A DNA stretch of 64,000 nt from Verrucomicrobiota bacterium (GCA_023457715.1 JAEWKR010000030.1:1-64000); one strand, 5' to 3'; numbered from the stretch's first letter, positions 50,287-58,755 are shown. The notes: generated by a model from the letters alone, not told the origin. Numbers and translations: made by a program.

Positions 50287-50919
50287 ATGAAACTCACTGT
50301 TTTCTCTCCCGACGGCACGACCAGCACCGAGAAGGATTTCGGCCTGCCGACGTTTGAAGGCGACAAGGGCCTCCAGGCGGTCAAGGAAGTCATCGTCGCG
50401 ATCAACGCGAACAACCGCCAGGGCACGGCCTCGACCAAGACCCGCGGCGAAGTCCGCGGCGGCGGCAAGAAGCCGTGGCGCCAGAAGGGCACCGGTCGTG
50501 CCCGCGCCGGCTCCTCCCGCTCCCCGTTGTGGGGCGGCGGTGGCGTCGTCTTCGGCCCGAAGCCGCGTGACTTCTCCAAGAAGATCAATGCGAAGGTCAA
50601 GCAGCTCGCGTTCAGCCGCGCGCTCTTCGATCGCGCCACGGCCGGCGAAATCGCCGTGATCGAGGCGTTCGACACCAAGGCGACCAAGACCAAGGCCATC
50701 AACGTGGTCCTCGGCCGCATCGCCCCGAAGGGCCGCGTTCTCCTCGTGGACGCTCCGTTCACGGTCGAGACCGCCCGCGCCTCCCGCAACCTCGAGCGCG
50801 TCTCCCTCCAGGAGGCGGCGAAGCTCAACACTCTCGATCTCGCGCAGTACGCGAAGATCATCGTCAGCACCAAAGCGCTCGAGGCCATCCTCGCCCGCGT
50901 GAACGGAGGTAAGAACTAA
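50287..50919 (+). CDS. rplD: 50S ribosomal protein L4
   Basis: A 210-residue protein with the extended loop KTRGEVRGGGKKPWRQKGTG that reaches the exit tunnel. In E. coli L4 also represses the S10 operon; the same is possible here through the leader ahead of rplC. The stop overlaps the rplW start by one base (TAATG), so the two are translationally coupled. Confidence 0.99.
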   Translation: MKLTVFSPDGTTSTEKDFGLPTFEGDKGLQAVKEVIVAINANNRQGTASTKTRGEVRGGGKKPWRQKGTGRARAGSSRSPLWGGGGVVFGPKPRDFSKKINAKVKQLAFSRALFDRATAGEIAVIEAFDTKATKTKAINVVLGRIAPKGRVLLVDAPFTVETARASRNLERVSLQEAAKLNTLDLAQYAKIIVSTKALEAILARVNGGKN

Positions 50920-51200
50920 TGCAAGCCGACAAGATCCTCAAAACGGTCCGCCTCTCGGAGAAGTCGAACAAGCAATCCGCGGAGCTCGGGCAGTACACGT
51001 TCGAAGTTCAGCCTCACGCCAACAAGCACCAGATCGCCCAGGCGGTCGAGGAGACCTTCAAGGTCACCGTCAATCGCGTGAACGTGCAGAACTACCGCGG
51101 CAAGAACAAGAAGACCCGTCAGGGTCGCCCGAGCGTCGGGTCCGACTACAAGAAGGCCATCGTGACGCTCAAGGCCGGTGACAAGATCGAGCTCGTCTAA
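50919..51200 (+). CDS. rplW: 50S ribosomal protein L23
   Basis: A 93-residue tunnel-exit protein: ILKTVRLSEKSNKQSAELGQ, YTFEVQPHANKHQIAQAVEE, and the basic loop YRGKNKKTRQGRPSVGSDYK. It docks signal-recognition particle and trigger factor. The start overlaps rplD by one base. Confidence 0.98.
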   Translation: MQADKILKTVRLSEKSNKQSAELGQYTFEVQPHANKHQIAQAVEETFKVTVNRVNVQNYRGKNKKTRQGRPSVGSDYKKAIVTLKAGDKIELV

Positions 51201-51231
51201 GACGCGTTCGCCCAACCCGGAGTAATCCAAC

Positions 51232-52098
51232 ATGGCTATCAAATCCTTTCGTCCGCTGACCGCCGCTGGCCGTTTCACTTCGCTGAACCGCCAGGAGGGC
51301 CTTGCCAAGAAGCGCCCCGAGCGCGCTCTGACCCAGTCCAAGAACAAGACGGGTGGCCGCAACTGCTATGGTCGTCTCACGTCGCGTCATCGCGGCGGCG
51401 GCCACAAGCAGCTGTACCGCATCATCGACTTCAAGCGCGACATCCTCGACATGCCGGCCAAGGTGCAGGCGATCGAGTATGATCCGAACCGTTCGGCGAA
51501 CCTGGCCCTCATCGCCTACACCAATGGCGAAAAGCGGTACATCATCGCGCCGAAGGGCCTGAACGTCGGCGATACCATCTTCGCCTCGAACAAGGCGACG
51601 CTGAACGACTACACGGTCGGCAACAACTTCCCGCTGGATATCATCCCGCCGTCCACCCGTCTCCACTGCGTGGAGCTGGTTCCTGGTCGTGGCGCGCAGA
51701 TCGCGCGCAGCGCCGGCACCGGTCTCGAGCTGGTCGCGGTCGAGAATGGCAAGGCGACGTTGAAGATGCCCTCCGGCGAACTGCGTTTCGTGAACCCGAA
51801 GTGCCGCGCCACCATTGGCGAGGTCGGCAACGGCGATCACAACCAGCAATCGCTCGGCAAGGCCGGCCGCAAGCGCTGGCTCGGCATTCGTCCGACCGTC
51901 CGCGGCATGGTGATGAACCCCGTCGATCACCCCAACGGTGGTGGCCAGGGCAAGTCCAAGGGTGGTGGTGGCCGTCAGCAGCTCGTCTCCCCGTGGGGCC
52001 AGCTCGCGAAGGGCTTCCCGACCCGCCGTCGTTCGAAGCCGTCGAACGCGCAGATCATCGTCCACCACAACGGTCGCAAGCCGCGCGGCCAGAAGTAA
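51232..52098 (+). CDS. rplB: 50S ribosomal protein L2
   Basis: An 288-residue core protein. GRNCYGRLTSRHRGGGHKQLYR and RGMVMNPVDHP are typical. Where most bacterial L2 have DHPHGGG, this one has DHPNGGGQG: the His equal to E. coli His229 is kept but His231 is Asn. An extra glycine-rich stretch (GGGGRQQ) follows. Otherwise standard length (E. coli 273). Confidence 0.99.
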   Translation: MAIKSFRPLTAAGRFTSLNRQEGLAKKRPERALTQSKNKTGGRNCYGRLTSRHRGGGHKQLYRIIDFKRDILDMPAKVQAIEYDPNRSANLALIAYTNGEKRYIIAPKGLNVGDTIFASNKATLNDYTVGNNFPLDIIPPSTRLHCVELVPGRGAQIARSAGTGLELVAVENGKATLKMPSGELRFVNPKCRATIGEVGNGDHNQQSLGKAGRKRWLGIRPTVRGMVMNPVDHPNGGGQGKSKGGGGRQQLVSPWGQLAKGFPTRRRSKPSNAQIIVHHNGRKPRGQK

Positions 52099-52116
52099 TC
52101 CCAACGCTTTCGCACC

Positions 52117-52392
52117 ATGTCACGTTCCATCAAGAAGGGCTTTTTCGTCGATTATCACCTGCTCGAGAAGATCGAGAAGTCGGTGAAGTCGGGTAACAAG
52201 AAGCCGATCCAGACCTGGTCCCGCCGCTCGACGATCACGCCCGACTTTGTCGGTCAGACGTTCAGCGTGCACAACGGCAAGGCGTTCATCGCCGTCTACG
52301 TCACCGAGAACATGGTCGGCCACAAACTCGGTGAGTTTGCCCCGACCCGCACGTTCAAGGCGCACGGCGGCATGACCCGCAAGGAAATCTAA
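52117..52392 (+). CDS. rpsS: 30S ribosomal protein S19
   Basis: A 91-residue head protein: SRSIKKGFFVDYHLLEKIEK, WSRRSTITPDFVGQTFSVHN and GHKLGEFAPTRTFKAH are all conserved. rplB precedes by 18 bases. A 180-bp gap with a repeat element separates it from rplV, unlike the tight spacing usual at this point. Confidence 0.99.
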   Translation: MSRSIKKGFFVDYHLLEKIEKSVKSGNKKPIQTWSRRSTITPDFVGQTFSVHNGKAFIAVYVTENMVGHKLGEFAPTRTFKAHGGMTRKEI

Positions 52393-52395
52393 CGT

Positions 52396-52479
52396 TATTT
52401 ATGATTTACGATTTATGATTGATGATTGGGCGGCCTTGGCCGCCGGAAATCATAAATCGTAGATCATAAATCGTAGATT
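52396..52479. repeat. Heptamer inverted-array element (TTTATGA), second use
   Basis: The left arm (52396-52427) and right arm (52447-52479) use the same TTTATGA/ATCATAA word as the nusG-rplK element, but the core (about 20 nt, GGCCTTGGCCGCC-like) is different. It lies between rpsS and rplV. A GCCCCGTCACCGGGGC stem follows at 52,520-52,535. Confidence 0.9.
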
Positions 52480-52572
52480 CTAGCGTCTTTCTCAATCAAC
52501 CAACAACGCAAAGGGTAGGGCCCCGTCACCGGGGCTGCTATCGCCGCCTCCGGCGGAATCCGCAGCAATACC

Positions 52573-52917
52573 ATGGAAGTTCAAGCCCTCACTCGCAACG
52601 CGCGCATGTCCCCTAAAAAGGTGCGCGAAGTCGCCCGCACGATCCAAGGCCGCAAGGCCACGGAGGCGTTCGACTATCTGACCCTGATTCCGCGCAAGTC
52701 CGCGCGCCTCCTCGCCAAGACGCTGAAGAGCGCGATCGCGAACGCGGAGAACAACAACAACCTGTCGGCCGATTCGCTCACGGTGAAGTTCGCCCTGATC
52801 GAGAACGGGCCGGTGCTGAAGCGCTTCAAGGCCGCCGCGCGTGGATCCGCTGCTCCCCGCCGCAAGAAGATGTCCCATATCCGCATCGTCCTGACCGACG
52901 GCGAAACCAACTCCTAA
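52573..52917 (+). CDS. rplV: 50S ribosomal protein L22
   Basis: A 114-residue protein: RMSPKKVREVARTIQGRKATEAF and the tunnel-lining hairpin segment GPVLKRFKAAARGSAAPRRK, with the C-terminal SHIRIVLTD. Standard length. rpsC follows by nine bases. Confidence 0.98.
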   Translation: MEVQALTRNARMSPKKVREVARTIQGRKATEAFDYLTLIPRKSARLLAKTLKSAIANAENNNNLSADSLTVKFALIENGPVLKRFKAAARGSAAPRRKKMSHIRIVLTDGETNS

Positions 52918-52926
52918 TTCACTTCC

Positions 52927-53559
52927 ATGGGTCAAAAAACCAATCCGATCGGGTTCCGTCTCGCTGTCCGTCGCAACTGGCAGTCGCGCTGGTACGCCAA
53001 CAAGAAGGATTTTCCGAAGCTCCTCAATGAGGACCAGGTGATCCGGGAGAAGCTCATGGAGAAGCTGAAGCAGGCCTCCGTGCCGCGCATCTTCATCGAG
53101 CGCGCCTCGAACCGCGTCCGCGTCAAGATCTACACCGCGCGCCCCGGCATCGTCATCGGCCGCAAGGGCCAGGAGGTCGAGAACATCAAGGCCGAGCTCG
53201 CGAAGATCACGGGCAAGGAGATCCTCCTCGACATCCAGGAGGTCAAGAAGCCCGAGATCGAGGCGCAGCTCGTCGCCGAGAACGTCGCGCTGCAGCTCGA
53301 GCGCCGCATTGCGTTCCGCCGCGCGATGAAGAAGGCCGTCGAAATGGCCATGGCGCTCGGCGCCGAGGGCATTCGTATCCAGTGCTCCGGCCGCCTCGGT
53401 GGCGCGGATATCGCCCGCCGCGAATGGCAGCGCAAGGGCCGCGTGCCGCTGCACACCCTGCGCGAGAACATCGATTACGGCTTCTCGGAAGCGCACACCG
53501 TGTACGGCAAGATCGGCGTCAAGTGCTGGATCTGCAAAAAGGAGTCCGACAACAGCTGA
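52927..53559 (+). CDS. rpsC: 30S ribosomal protein S3
   Basis: A 210-residue mRNA-entry protein with the N-terminal MGQKTNPIGFRL, a KH domain (VIGRKGQEVENIKAELAKIT, GRKG loop) and the C-terminal domain containing SGRLGGADIARREW and HTLRENIDYGFSEAHTVYGKIGVK. It lacks the long C-terminal tail of some homologues. Confidence 0.99.
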   Translation: MGQKTNPIGFRLAVRRNWQSRWYANKKDFPKLLNEDQVIREKLMEKLKQASVPRIFIERASNRVRVKIYTARPGIVIGRKGQEVENIKAELAKITGKEILLDIQEVKKPEIEAQLVAENVALQLERRIAFRRAMKKAVEMAMALGAEGIRIQCSGRLGGADIARREWQRKGRVPLHTLRENIDYGFSEAHTVYGKIGVKCWICKKESDNS

Positions 53560-53575
53560 TCAACCCGAAGCAATA

Positions 53576-53638
53576 AGCTCTAGGCGGTAAGCGGAATGCT
53601 TAAGCCTACAGCCTAACGCCTAAAGCATAACGCTCACT
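53576..53638. repeat. Heptamer inverted-array element (GCGGTAA / GCCTAAA)
   Basis: The left arm (about 53576-53600) has GCTCTAG, GCGGTAA and GCGGAAT units, the right arm (53602-53638) GCCTACA, GCCTAAC, GCCTAAA and GCATAAC. The arms almost touch, giving a very short loop. It uses the same word family as 6,026-6,289. Between rpsC and rplP. Confidence 0.8.
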
Positions 53639-53642
53639 CATC

Positions 53643-54065
53643 ATGGCTCTCGCTCCCGCCCGCACCAAATATCGTAAATCGCAGAAAGGCTCCCGCGCCG
53701 GCAATGCGAAGCGTGGCAACACTCTCGCCTTCGGCGATTACGGCCTCCAGTCGCTGACCCGTGGTCCCATGACCGGCCAGCAGATCGAAGCGGCTCGTGT
53801 CACGATCTCGCGCCACCTCAAGCGCAAGGGTAAACTCTGGATCCGCGTTTTCCCGCACAAGCCCGTCACCAAGAAGCCCGCCGAAGTCCGCATGGGTCAG
53901 GGCAAGGGCCCGGTTGAGTTCTACGTCGCCGTCGTCAAGCCCGGCGCGGTCCTCTTCGAACTCGCCGGCGTGCCGCTCACCATCGCCAAGGAGGCGTTCC
54001 GTCTCGCCGATGCGAAGCTGCCGTTCCACTGCCGCTTCATCAGCCGCGAAGGCGCCGCGGTCTAA
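53643..54065 (+). CDS. rplP: 50S ribosomal protein L16
   Basis: A 140-residue protein: RTKYRKSQKGSRAGNAKRGN, then GDYGLQSLTRGPMTGQQIEAAR, WIRVFPHKPVTKKPAEVRMG and GKGPVEFYVAVVKPG. It binds near the A-site of the 50S subunit. rpmC follows by 24 bases. Confidence 0.99.
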   Translation: MALAPARTKYRKSQKGSRAGNAKRGNTLAFGDYGLQSLTRGPMTGQQIEAARVTISRHLKRKGKLWIRVFPHKPVTKKPAEVRMGQGKGPVEFYVAVVKPGAVLFELAGVPLTIAKEAFRLADAKLPFHCRFISREGAAV

Positions 54066-54089
54066 TCCCAAACACCGCACGCACCCGTC

Positions 54090-54296
54090 ATGACTTCCAA
54101 GGAAATCCGCGAACTCTCCCTTACGGAGATCGAAACCAAGCTCCGCGAAACCCGCGATCAGCTGCTGCAGCTGCGTCTGCGCAAGCATACCGGCCAGGTC
54201 GAGAAGACCCACGAACTGCGCACCCTGCGCAAGGACATCGCCCGCCTCGAAACCGAGCGCACGGCGAAAAAAGCGAAGGCTCCCGCCGCCGCCTAA
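54090..54296 (+). CDS. rpmC: 50S ribosomal protein L29
   Basis: A 68-residue helical hairpin: KEIRELSLTEIETKLRETRD, QLRLRKHTGQVEKTHELRTL and DIARLETERTAKKAKAPAAA. Standard size with an Ala-rich tail. Confidence 0.97.
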   Translation: MTSKEIRELSLTEIETKLRETRDQLLQLRLRKHTGQVEKTHELRTLRKDIARLETERTAKKAKAPAAA

Positions 54297-54301
54297 ACCC
54301 A

Positions 54302-54391
54302 GGTGACTTGTGACCTACGGTTTCTGATCTGCCGGAACGGCGATCGAATCGGAGTCAGAGAATCATAAGTCATAAATCATAAATCATAAAC
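54302..54391. repeat. Heptamer inverted-array element (ATCATAA), asymmetric
   Basis: The right arm (54356-54391) is a clean ATCATAA array; the left arm (54302-54330) is strongly diverged (GTGACTT, GTGACCT, then GGTTTCTGATC). It may be a decaying element. Between rpmC and rpsQ. Confidence 0.7.
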
Positions 54392-54400
54392 CACTCCGCC

Positions 54401-54769
54401 ATGTCTTCTGCCACTCCCGGCCAGCGCAGCGCGCGCAAAACCGTCGTCGGCGTCGTCTCCAGCCGCTCGGGCGACAAGTCCATCAAGGTCGTCGTTCCCT
54501 TCAAGACGCCGCATCCCCGTTACCACAAGGTCGTCAACCGCCAGACCGTGCTTCACGTCCATGACGAGAAGAACGAGACCCGCCTGGGCGACCAGGTCGA
54601 GATCATGGAGACCCGCCCGATCAGCCGCCTGAAGCGCTGGCGCGTGGTGTCCGTGCTGCAGAAGGCGGTCTCCGCCGAGGGTGCGATCTCCGAGACCGAT
54701 GTCGCGGCGTCCGTCCCGACCAAGACGACCAAATCCAACGAGGCTGCCCAGCCCGAGGCGAAGGCCTGA
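54401..54769 (+). CDS. rpsQ: 30S ribosomal protein S17
   Basis: A 122-residue protein, where 80-90 is usual. The core runs from RKTVVGVVSSRSGDKSIKV through HDEKNETRLGDQVEIMETRP and ISRLKRWRVVSVLQKA; the last 38 residues are an Ala/Glu/Ser/Thr tail with no known role. rplN follows by 34 bases. Confidence 0.97.
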   Translation: MSSATPGQRSARKTVVGVVSSRSGDKSIKVVVPFKTPHPRYHKVVNRQTVLHVHDEKNETRLGDQVEIMETRPISRLKRWRVVSVLQKAVSAEGAISETDVAASVPTKTTKSNEAAQPEAKA

Positions 54770-54803
54770 TCCCTCAAACCCTTAAACGACCAGGAGGCCT
54801 GCC

Positions 54804-55169
54804 ATGATTCAACTGCGCTCCATTCTCGAGGTTGCCGACAACACCGGCGCCCGCAAAGCCGCTCTCATCCAGCGCATGGGCCAACAGACGCCCGTCGCTC
54901 ACGTGGGTGACATCGTCACTGTCCACATCAAGGAGAGCACCACTGACGCCACGGTGAAGAAGGGTGAGGTCGCCAAGGCCGTCGTTGTCCGCACCAAGGC
55001 TCCCATCCGCCGCGCGGATGGCAGCTACCTGCGCTTCGACAGCAATGCGATCGTCATCATCGACGCCACCAACAATCCCAAGGGCACGCGTATCTTCGGA
55101 CCGGTCGCCCGCGAACTGCGCGCGAAGAACTTCATGAAGATCATCTCGCTCGCTCCGGAGGTCCTCTAA
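54804..55169 (+). CDS. rplN: 50S ribosomal protein L14
   Basis: A 121-residue protein: MIQLRSILEVADNTGARKAA, KKGEVAKAVVVRTKAPIRRADG, and C-terminal GPVARELRAKNFMKIISLAPEVL. Standard length. AGGAGG ribosome binding site at 54,791. rplX begins one base after the stop. Confidence 0.99.
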   Translation: MIQLRSILEVADNTGARKAALIQRMGQQTPVAHVGDIVTVHIKESTTDATVKKGEVAKAVVVRTKAPIRRADGSYLRFDSNAIVIIDATNNPKGTRIFGPVARELRAKNFMKIISLAPEVL

Positions 55170-55170
55170 C

Positions 55171-55431
55171 ATGCAGAAATTTCACATCAAACGCGGCGAC
55201 AACGTCGTGGTCATCGCCGGCTCCCAGAAGGGCAAGACCGGCAAGGTCATCGAGCTCCTCCCGGCCAAGCAGCGCGCCCGCATCGAGGGCGTCCAGATGA
55301 TCAAGAAGCACGAGAAGAAGTCGGAGAAGAATCCCCAGGGTGCGATCACGGAGCGTGAAGGCTCGGTGCACGTCTCGAACCTGATGCTTCAGTCCGATTT
55401 CGACGCTTCGACCAAGCGCAAGAAAGCCTGA
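55171..55431 (+). CDS. rplX: 50S ribosomal protein L24
   Basis: An 86-residue assembly initiator with the KOW segment IKRGDNVVVIAGSQKGKTGKV and the KKHEKKSEKNPQGAITEREG loop. Shorter than E. coli L24 (104). A 172-bp gap with a repeat element follows. Confidence 0.97.
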   Translation: MQKFHIKRGDNVVVIAGSQKGKTGKVIELLPAKQRARIEGVQMIKKHEKKSEKNPQGAITEREGSVHVSNLMLQSDFDASTKRKKA

Positions 55432-55435
55432 TCAC

Positions 55436-55517
55436 GTTGCAGGTTGCAGGTTTCAAGTTGCAGGCGGGAAACACCTTCTACTCGCGGTCTTGAAACCTGG
55501 AACTTGTAACTTGCCAC
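55436..55517. repeat. Heptamer inverted-array element (TTGCAGG / CTTGTAA)
   Basis: The left arm (55436-55464) is TTGCAGG/TTTCAAG units, the right arm (55489-55517) CTTGAAA, CCTGGAA, CTTGTAA, CTTGCCA. The word is not used elsewhere in the window. Between rplX and rplE. Confidence 0.85.
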
Positions 55518-55603
55518 GGCTTGGCCGGTCCGGCTGAATCGTCCCTTTTCCCTATAGAAACATCCTCTTTTAAACCTGCGGTCGGTAATCGCGGGTCCAT
55601 CAC

Positions 55604-56170
55604 ATGAGCTACGTCCCAACTCTCAAGAAACTCTACGTCGAACAGGTCGTCCCTGAGCTGACGAAGTCCCGCGGCTACAAGAACCAGCATCAGGTGCCGA
55701 AGGTGACGAAGATCTCGATCAACACCGGCATCGACGCCGAGGCGGACAAGAATCAGATCGCCGACATCGTGCGCGATGTCACCGCCATCGCCGGTCAGAA
55801 GCCCGTCCTCGCCAAGTCGCGCAAGGCCATCGCCAATTTCAAGCTGAAGCAGGGTCAGGTCGTGGGCTGCCACGTCACCCTGCGCGGCACGGCGATGTGG
55901 GAGTTCCTCTACCGCCTGATCGCGGTGGCGCTGCCCACGATCCGCGACTTTCGCGGCATCCCGTCGAAGCTCGACGGCCAGGGCAACTACAACCTGGGCA
56001 TCACGGACCATTCGATCTTCCCGGAAATCTCGCTCGAGAACGTGAAGAAGCACATCGGTCTTGATCTCACGATCGTGACCACGGCGCAGAACGACGACGA
56101 AGGCCGCGAGCTCCTCCGCCTGCTCGGGATGCCCTTCCGTCGCACCGAGTCCGCTCCGAAAGCCGCATAA
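55604..56170 (+). CDS. rplE: 50S ribosomal protein L5
   Basis: A 188-residue 5S rRNA-binding protein: VPKVTKISINTGIDAEADKN, GQKPVLAKSRKAIANFKLKQ, and FRGIPSKLDGQGNYNLGITDH, with a C-terminus containing NDDEGRELLRLLGMPFR. Standard length. Confidence 0.99.
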   Translation: MSYVPTLKKLYVEQVVPELTKSRGYKNQHQVPKVTKISINTGIDAEADKNQIADIVRDVTAIAGQKPVLAKSRKAIANFKLKQGQVVGCHVTLRGTAMWEFLYRLIAVALPTIRDFRGIPSKLDGQGNYNLGITDHSIFPEISLENVKKHIGLDLTIVTTAQNDDEGRELLRLLGMPFRRTESAPKAA

Positions 56171-56172
56171 CC

Positions 56173-56265
56173 ATTTACGATTTATGGTTTACGATTTCTG
56201 ATTGGGCGATCGCCCGACCTGAATCGCCCGATTAAATCATAAATCATACCTCATAAATCATAAAT
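56173..56265. repeat. Heptamer inverted-array element (TTTATGA), third use
   Basis: The left arm (56173-56203) and right arm (56231-56265) use the TTTACGA/ATCATAA word; the core contains GGGCGATCGCCC, its own palindrome. Between rplE and rpsN. Confidence 0.88.
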
Positions 56266-56272
56266 TTCAGAT

Positions 56273-56578
56273 ATGCCCAAGACCTCCGCCATCGAGCGCA
56301 ATAAGAAGCGCATCAAGTTGTCCGCGAAGTTCGCTGCCAAGCGGGCCGAGTTGAAGGCGACTCTCCTGAATCCCGCCACGACCGACGACGAGTTCTACGC
56401 CGCGCAGAAGAAGCTGCAGAAGCTGCCGCGCAATTCGTCCCCGGTCCGCATCCGCAACCGCTGCTCCATGAGCGGTCGGCCGCGCGCCTACAACCGCAAG
56501 TTCGGCGTCTCGCGCATCCAGTTCCGCGAACTCGCGCTCGCCGGCAAGATCCCCGGCGTCGTCAAGTCCTCCTGGTAA
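56273..56578 (+). CDS. rpsN: 30S ribosomal protein S14 (zinc-free type)
   Basis: A 101-residue protein of the long, E. coli-like form: PKTSAIERNKKRIKLSAKFA, and SSPVRIRNRCSMSGRPRAYN followed by FGVSRIQFRELAL. It has a single Cys and no CxxC pairs, so it does not bind zinc. Confidence 0.98.
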   Translation: MPKTSAIERNKKRIKLSAKFAAKRAELKATLLNPATTDDEFYAAQKKLQKLPRNSSPVRIRNRCSMSGRPRAYNRKFGVSRIQFRELALAGKIPGVVKSSW

Positions 56579-56585
56579 TCCAATC

Positions 56586-56656
56586 TGTTTTTACAGGAGG
56601 CAACGGAGAGAACAGAGCTCCTGCTCTCGGTTGCCTCCGTTTCCTCCTGTAAAACC
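56586..56656. repeat. 9-nt inverted-array element (GGAGGCAAC)
   Basis: The left arm (56586-56618) carries TTTTTACAGGAGGCAACGG and the right arm (56623-56656) its reverse complement; within arms a 9-nt GGAGGCAAC/GGAGAGAAC word repeats. The loop is only a few bases, so this is a strong hairpin. Between rpsN and rpsH. Confidence 0.85.
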
Positions 56657-56728
56657 AAACCTGCCTTTTCACTCTTTCGCCTCCGGAAGTCGGATATGAT
56701 CCGGCGGCCAACGAAGTAAACATCCACC

Positions 56729-57121
56729 ATGACCGATCCGATCAGTGATTTCCTCACGCGCCTCCGCAATGCGAGCAAGGCGCGCCTCGATGAATGCATC
56801 GCCCCGCATTCGAACCTGAAGGAAAGCGTCGCGAATATCCTCAAGGCTGAGGGCTATGTCGCCGACCATTCCACCGGGACCGACGCCCAGGGTCACAAGA
56901 CCCTCGTCGTGAAAATGAAGTACGTCGATGGCGCCCCCGCCATCACCGGCCTGAAGCGCGTCTCGACGCCGGGTCGCCGCCTGTACTTCCGCTACACCGA
57001 GATTCCGCGCGTCCTCAACGGCCTGGGCATCGGCATTCTGTCGACGTCCAAGGGCCTGATGAAGGATGCCGACTGCCGCCGTAACAAGGCTGGCGGCGAA
57101 CTGATCTGCAACGTCTGGTAA
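56729..57121 (+). CDS. rpsH: 30S ribosomal protein S8
   Basis: A 130-residue 16S rRNA-binding protein: MTDPISDFLTRLRNASKARL and the C-terminal GIGILSTSKGLMKDADCRRN, with GGELICNVW. Standard length. rplF follows by 12 bases. Confidence 0.99.
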   Translation: MTDPISDFLTRLRNASKARLDECIAPHSNLKESVANILKAEGYVADHSTGTDAQGHKTLVVKMKYVDGAPAITGLKRVSTPGRRLYFRYTEIPRVLNGLGIGILSTSKGLMKDADCRRNKAGGELICNVW

Positions 57122-57133
57122 GGAGCCATCGCC

Positions 57134-57670
57134 ATGAGCCGCATCGGCAAACAACCCGTTTCCATCCCCGACAAGGTCAAGATCACCGTCACTGGTGAGA
57201 CCGTGCTCGTCGAGGGCCCCAAGGGCAAGGTCCAGAAGACCTTCGCTCCCGCCGTGAAAGTGACCGTCTCCGACAAGAAGGTGACGTTTGCTCCCACTGA
57301 AGACTCCCGCTTCGCCAGGGCGATGTACGGCACCGCCCGTTCGATCGTCGCCGGCATGGTGAAGGGCGTGACCGAGGGTTACACCAAGGATCTCGAAATC
57401 CAGGGCGTCGGCTTCAAGGCCGCGCTGAAGGGCAAGCAGATCGACCTCGCGCTCGGTTATTCGCACCCGATCCTCATGGACATTCCTGAGGGCATCAAGG
57501 TGACGGTCACCGACGGCACGAAGGTTCGCGTCGAAGGCGCGGACAAGCAGCTGGTCGGCGCGGTGACCGCGGAGATCCGCGGCTACTACCCGCCGGAGCC
57601 CTACAAGGGCAAGGGCGTGCGCATCGTTGGCGAGCGCGTCCGCCGCAAGGAAGGCAAGACCGTCGCCTAA
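57134..57670 (+). CDS. rplF: 50S ribosomal protein L6
   Basis: A 178-residue protein: SRIGKQPVSIPDKVKITVTG at the N-terminus, GVTEGYTKDLEIQGVGFKAA, and the C-terminal signature PPEPYKGKGVRIVGERVRRK. Standard length. rplR follows by 17 bases. Confidence 0.99.
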   Translation: MSRIGKQPVSIPDKVKITVTGETVLVEGPKGKVQKTFAPAVKVTVSDKKVTFAPTEDSRFARAMYGTARSIVAGMVKGVTEGYTKDLEIQGVGFKAALKGKQIDLALGYSHPILMDIPEGIKVTVTDGTKVRVEGADKQLVGAVTAEIRGYYPPEPYKGKGVRIVGERVRRKEGKTVA

Positions 57671-57687
57671 GGCCGGGAGCAACACAC

Positions 57688-58050
57688 ATGAAGACAATCA
57701 CCAAAGCCCGTCTCCTCCAGAACCGTCGCTGGCGCATCCGCAAGAAAGTGAACGGCACCGCGGCCCGTCCGCGTCTGGCCGTCCGATTCACCTCGAAGCA
57801 CGTCTACGCCCAGCTGATCGACGACGATGCGGCGAAGACGCTCGTGTTCCTTTCCAGCCTGGATGGCGAACTGCGCAAGCAGAACCTCAAGGCGAACATC
57901 GCCAGCGCCAAGATCCTCGGCGTCGCTTTCGCCGCCAAGGCGAAGGCTGCCGGCATCGAGTCGGTCGTGTTCGACCGCGCCGGTGCGCCGTATCATGGCA
58001 AAGTCAAAACATTCGCCGACGCCGCGCGCGAAGGCGGCCTGAAATTCTAA
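57688..58050 (+). CDS. rplR: 50S ribosomal protein L18
   Basis: A 120-residue 5S rRNA-binding protein: NRRWRIRKKVNGTAARPRLA, FTSKHVYAQLIDDDAAKTL and the end VVFDRAGAPYHGKVKTFADA. Standard length. rpsE begins nine bases on. Confidence 0.99.
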   Translation: MKTITKARLLQNRRWRIRKKVNGTAARPRLAVRFTSKHVYAQLIDDDAAKTLVFLSSLDGELRKQNLKANIASAKILGVAFAAKAKAAGIESVVFDRAGAPYHGKVKTFADAAREGGLKF

Positions 58051-58059
58051 ACCTACCGC

Positions 58060-58752
58060 ATGAGCACCGAACCCAGTTCCGATACCGCCCCGACCGCGTC
58101 CAACGCCCCCGTTGCCGCCGTCGTTCCCGAGGCGGCCCCGTCGCCCGCGCCGGAGCAACAGCCGGCGCCGGCGCGTGAGCAGCGCGCTCCGCGTGGTCAA
58201 GGCGGTTTCCGTGGCCAGGGTGGCCGCGGCCCCGGTGGCAATCGCGGCCCGCGTCGCGACAACCGCGATCAGCGCCAGCAGGAGGGCGATGGCCCGCAGA
58301 TGATCGAGAAGGTCGTCTTCATCAACCGCTGCGCCAAGGTCGTCAAGGGTGGTCGCCGCTTCAGCTTTGCCGCCCTCGCCGTCGTCGGCGATGGCAAGGG
58401 CAAGGTTGGCATCGGCTACGGCAAGGCCAACGAGGTGCCCGACGCGATCAAGAAGGGCACCGCGAACGCCCACAAGCACCTGGTGACCGTGAAGCTCAAG
58501 GGTGACACAATCCCGCACGACGTGCTCGGTGAGTACGACGGCGGCCGCGTGATGCTGAAGCCGGCTTCCCCCGGTACCGGCCTCATCGCCGGTGGCGGCG
58601 TCCGTGCCGTGCTCGAAGCGGCCGGCGTGAAGAACATCCTCACCAAGTCGATGGGTTCCTCGAATCACATCGCCGTGGTGCACGCGACGCTCGAAGGCCT
58701 GCGCAAGCTGCGCCTCGCGGAAGACATCTCAGCCACTCGCAAGAGCAGCTGA
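58060..58752 (+). CDS. rpsE: 30S ribosomal protein S5 with N-terminal extension
   Basis: A 230-residue protein; E. coli S5 has 167. The core from about residue 80 (EKVVFINRCAKVVKGGRRFS) to the end is standard, with YGKANEVPDAIKKGT and GGGVRAVLEAAGVKN. The first 79 residues are Ala/Pro then Gly/Arg-rich (RGQGGFRGQGGRGPGGNRGP), RGG-like and probably disordered and RNA-binding. rpmD, which normally follows, is missing. Confidence 0.98.
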   Translation: MSTEPSSDTAPTASNAPVAAVVPEAAPSPAPEQQPAPAREQRAPRGQGGFRGQGGRGPGGNRGPRRDNRDQRQQEGDGPQMIEKVVFINRCAKVVKGGRRFSFAALAVVGDGKGKVGIGYGKANEVPDAIKKGTANAHKHLVTVKLKGDTIPHDVLGEYDGGRVMLKPASPGTGLIAGGGVRAVLEAAGVKNILTKSMGSSNHIAVVHATLEGLRKLRLAEDISATRKSS

Positions 58753-58755
58753 TTA

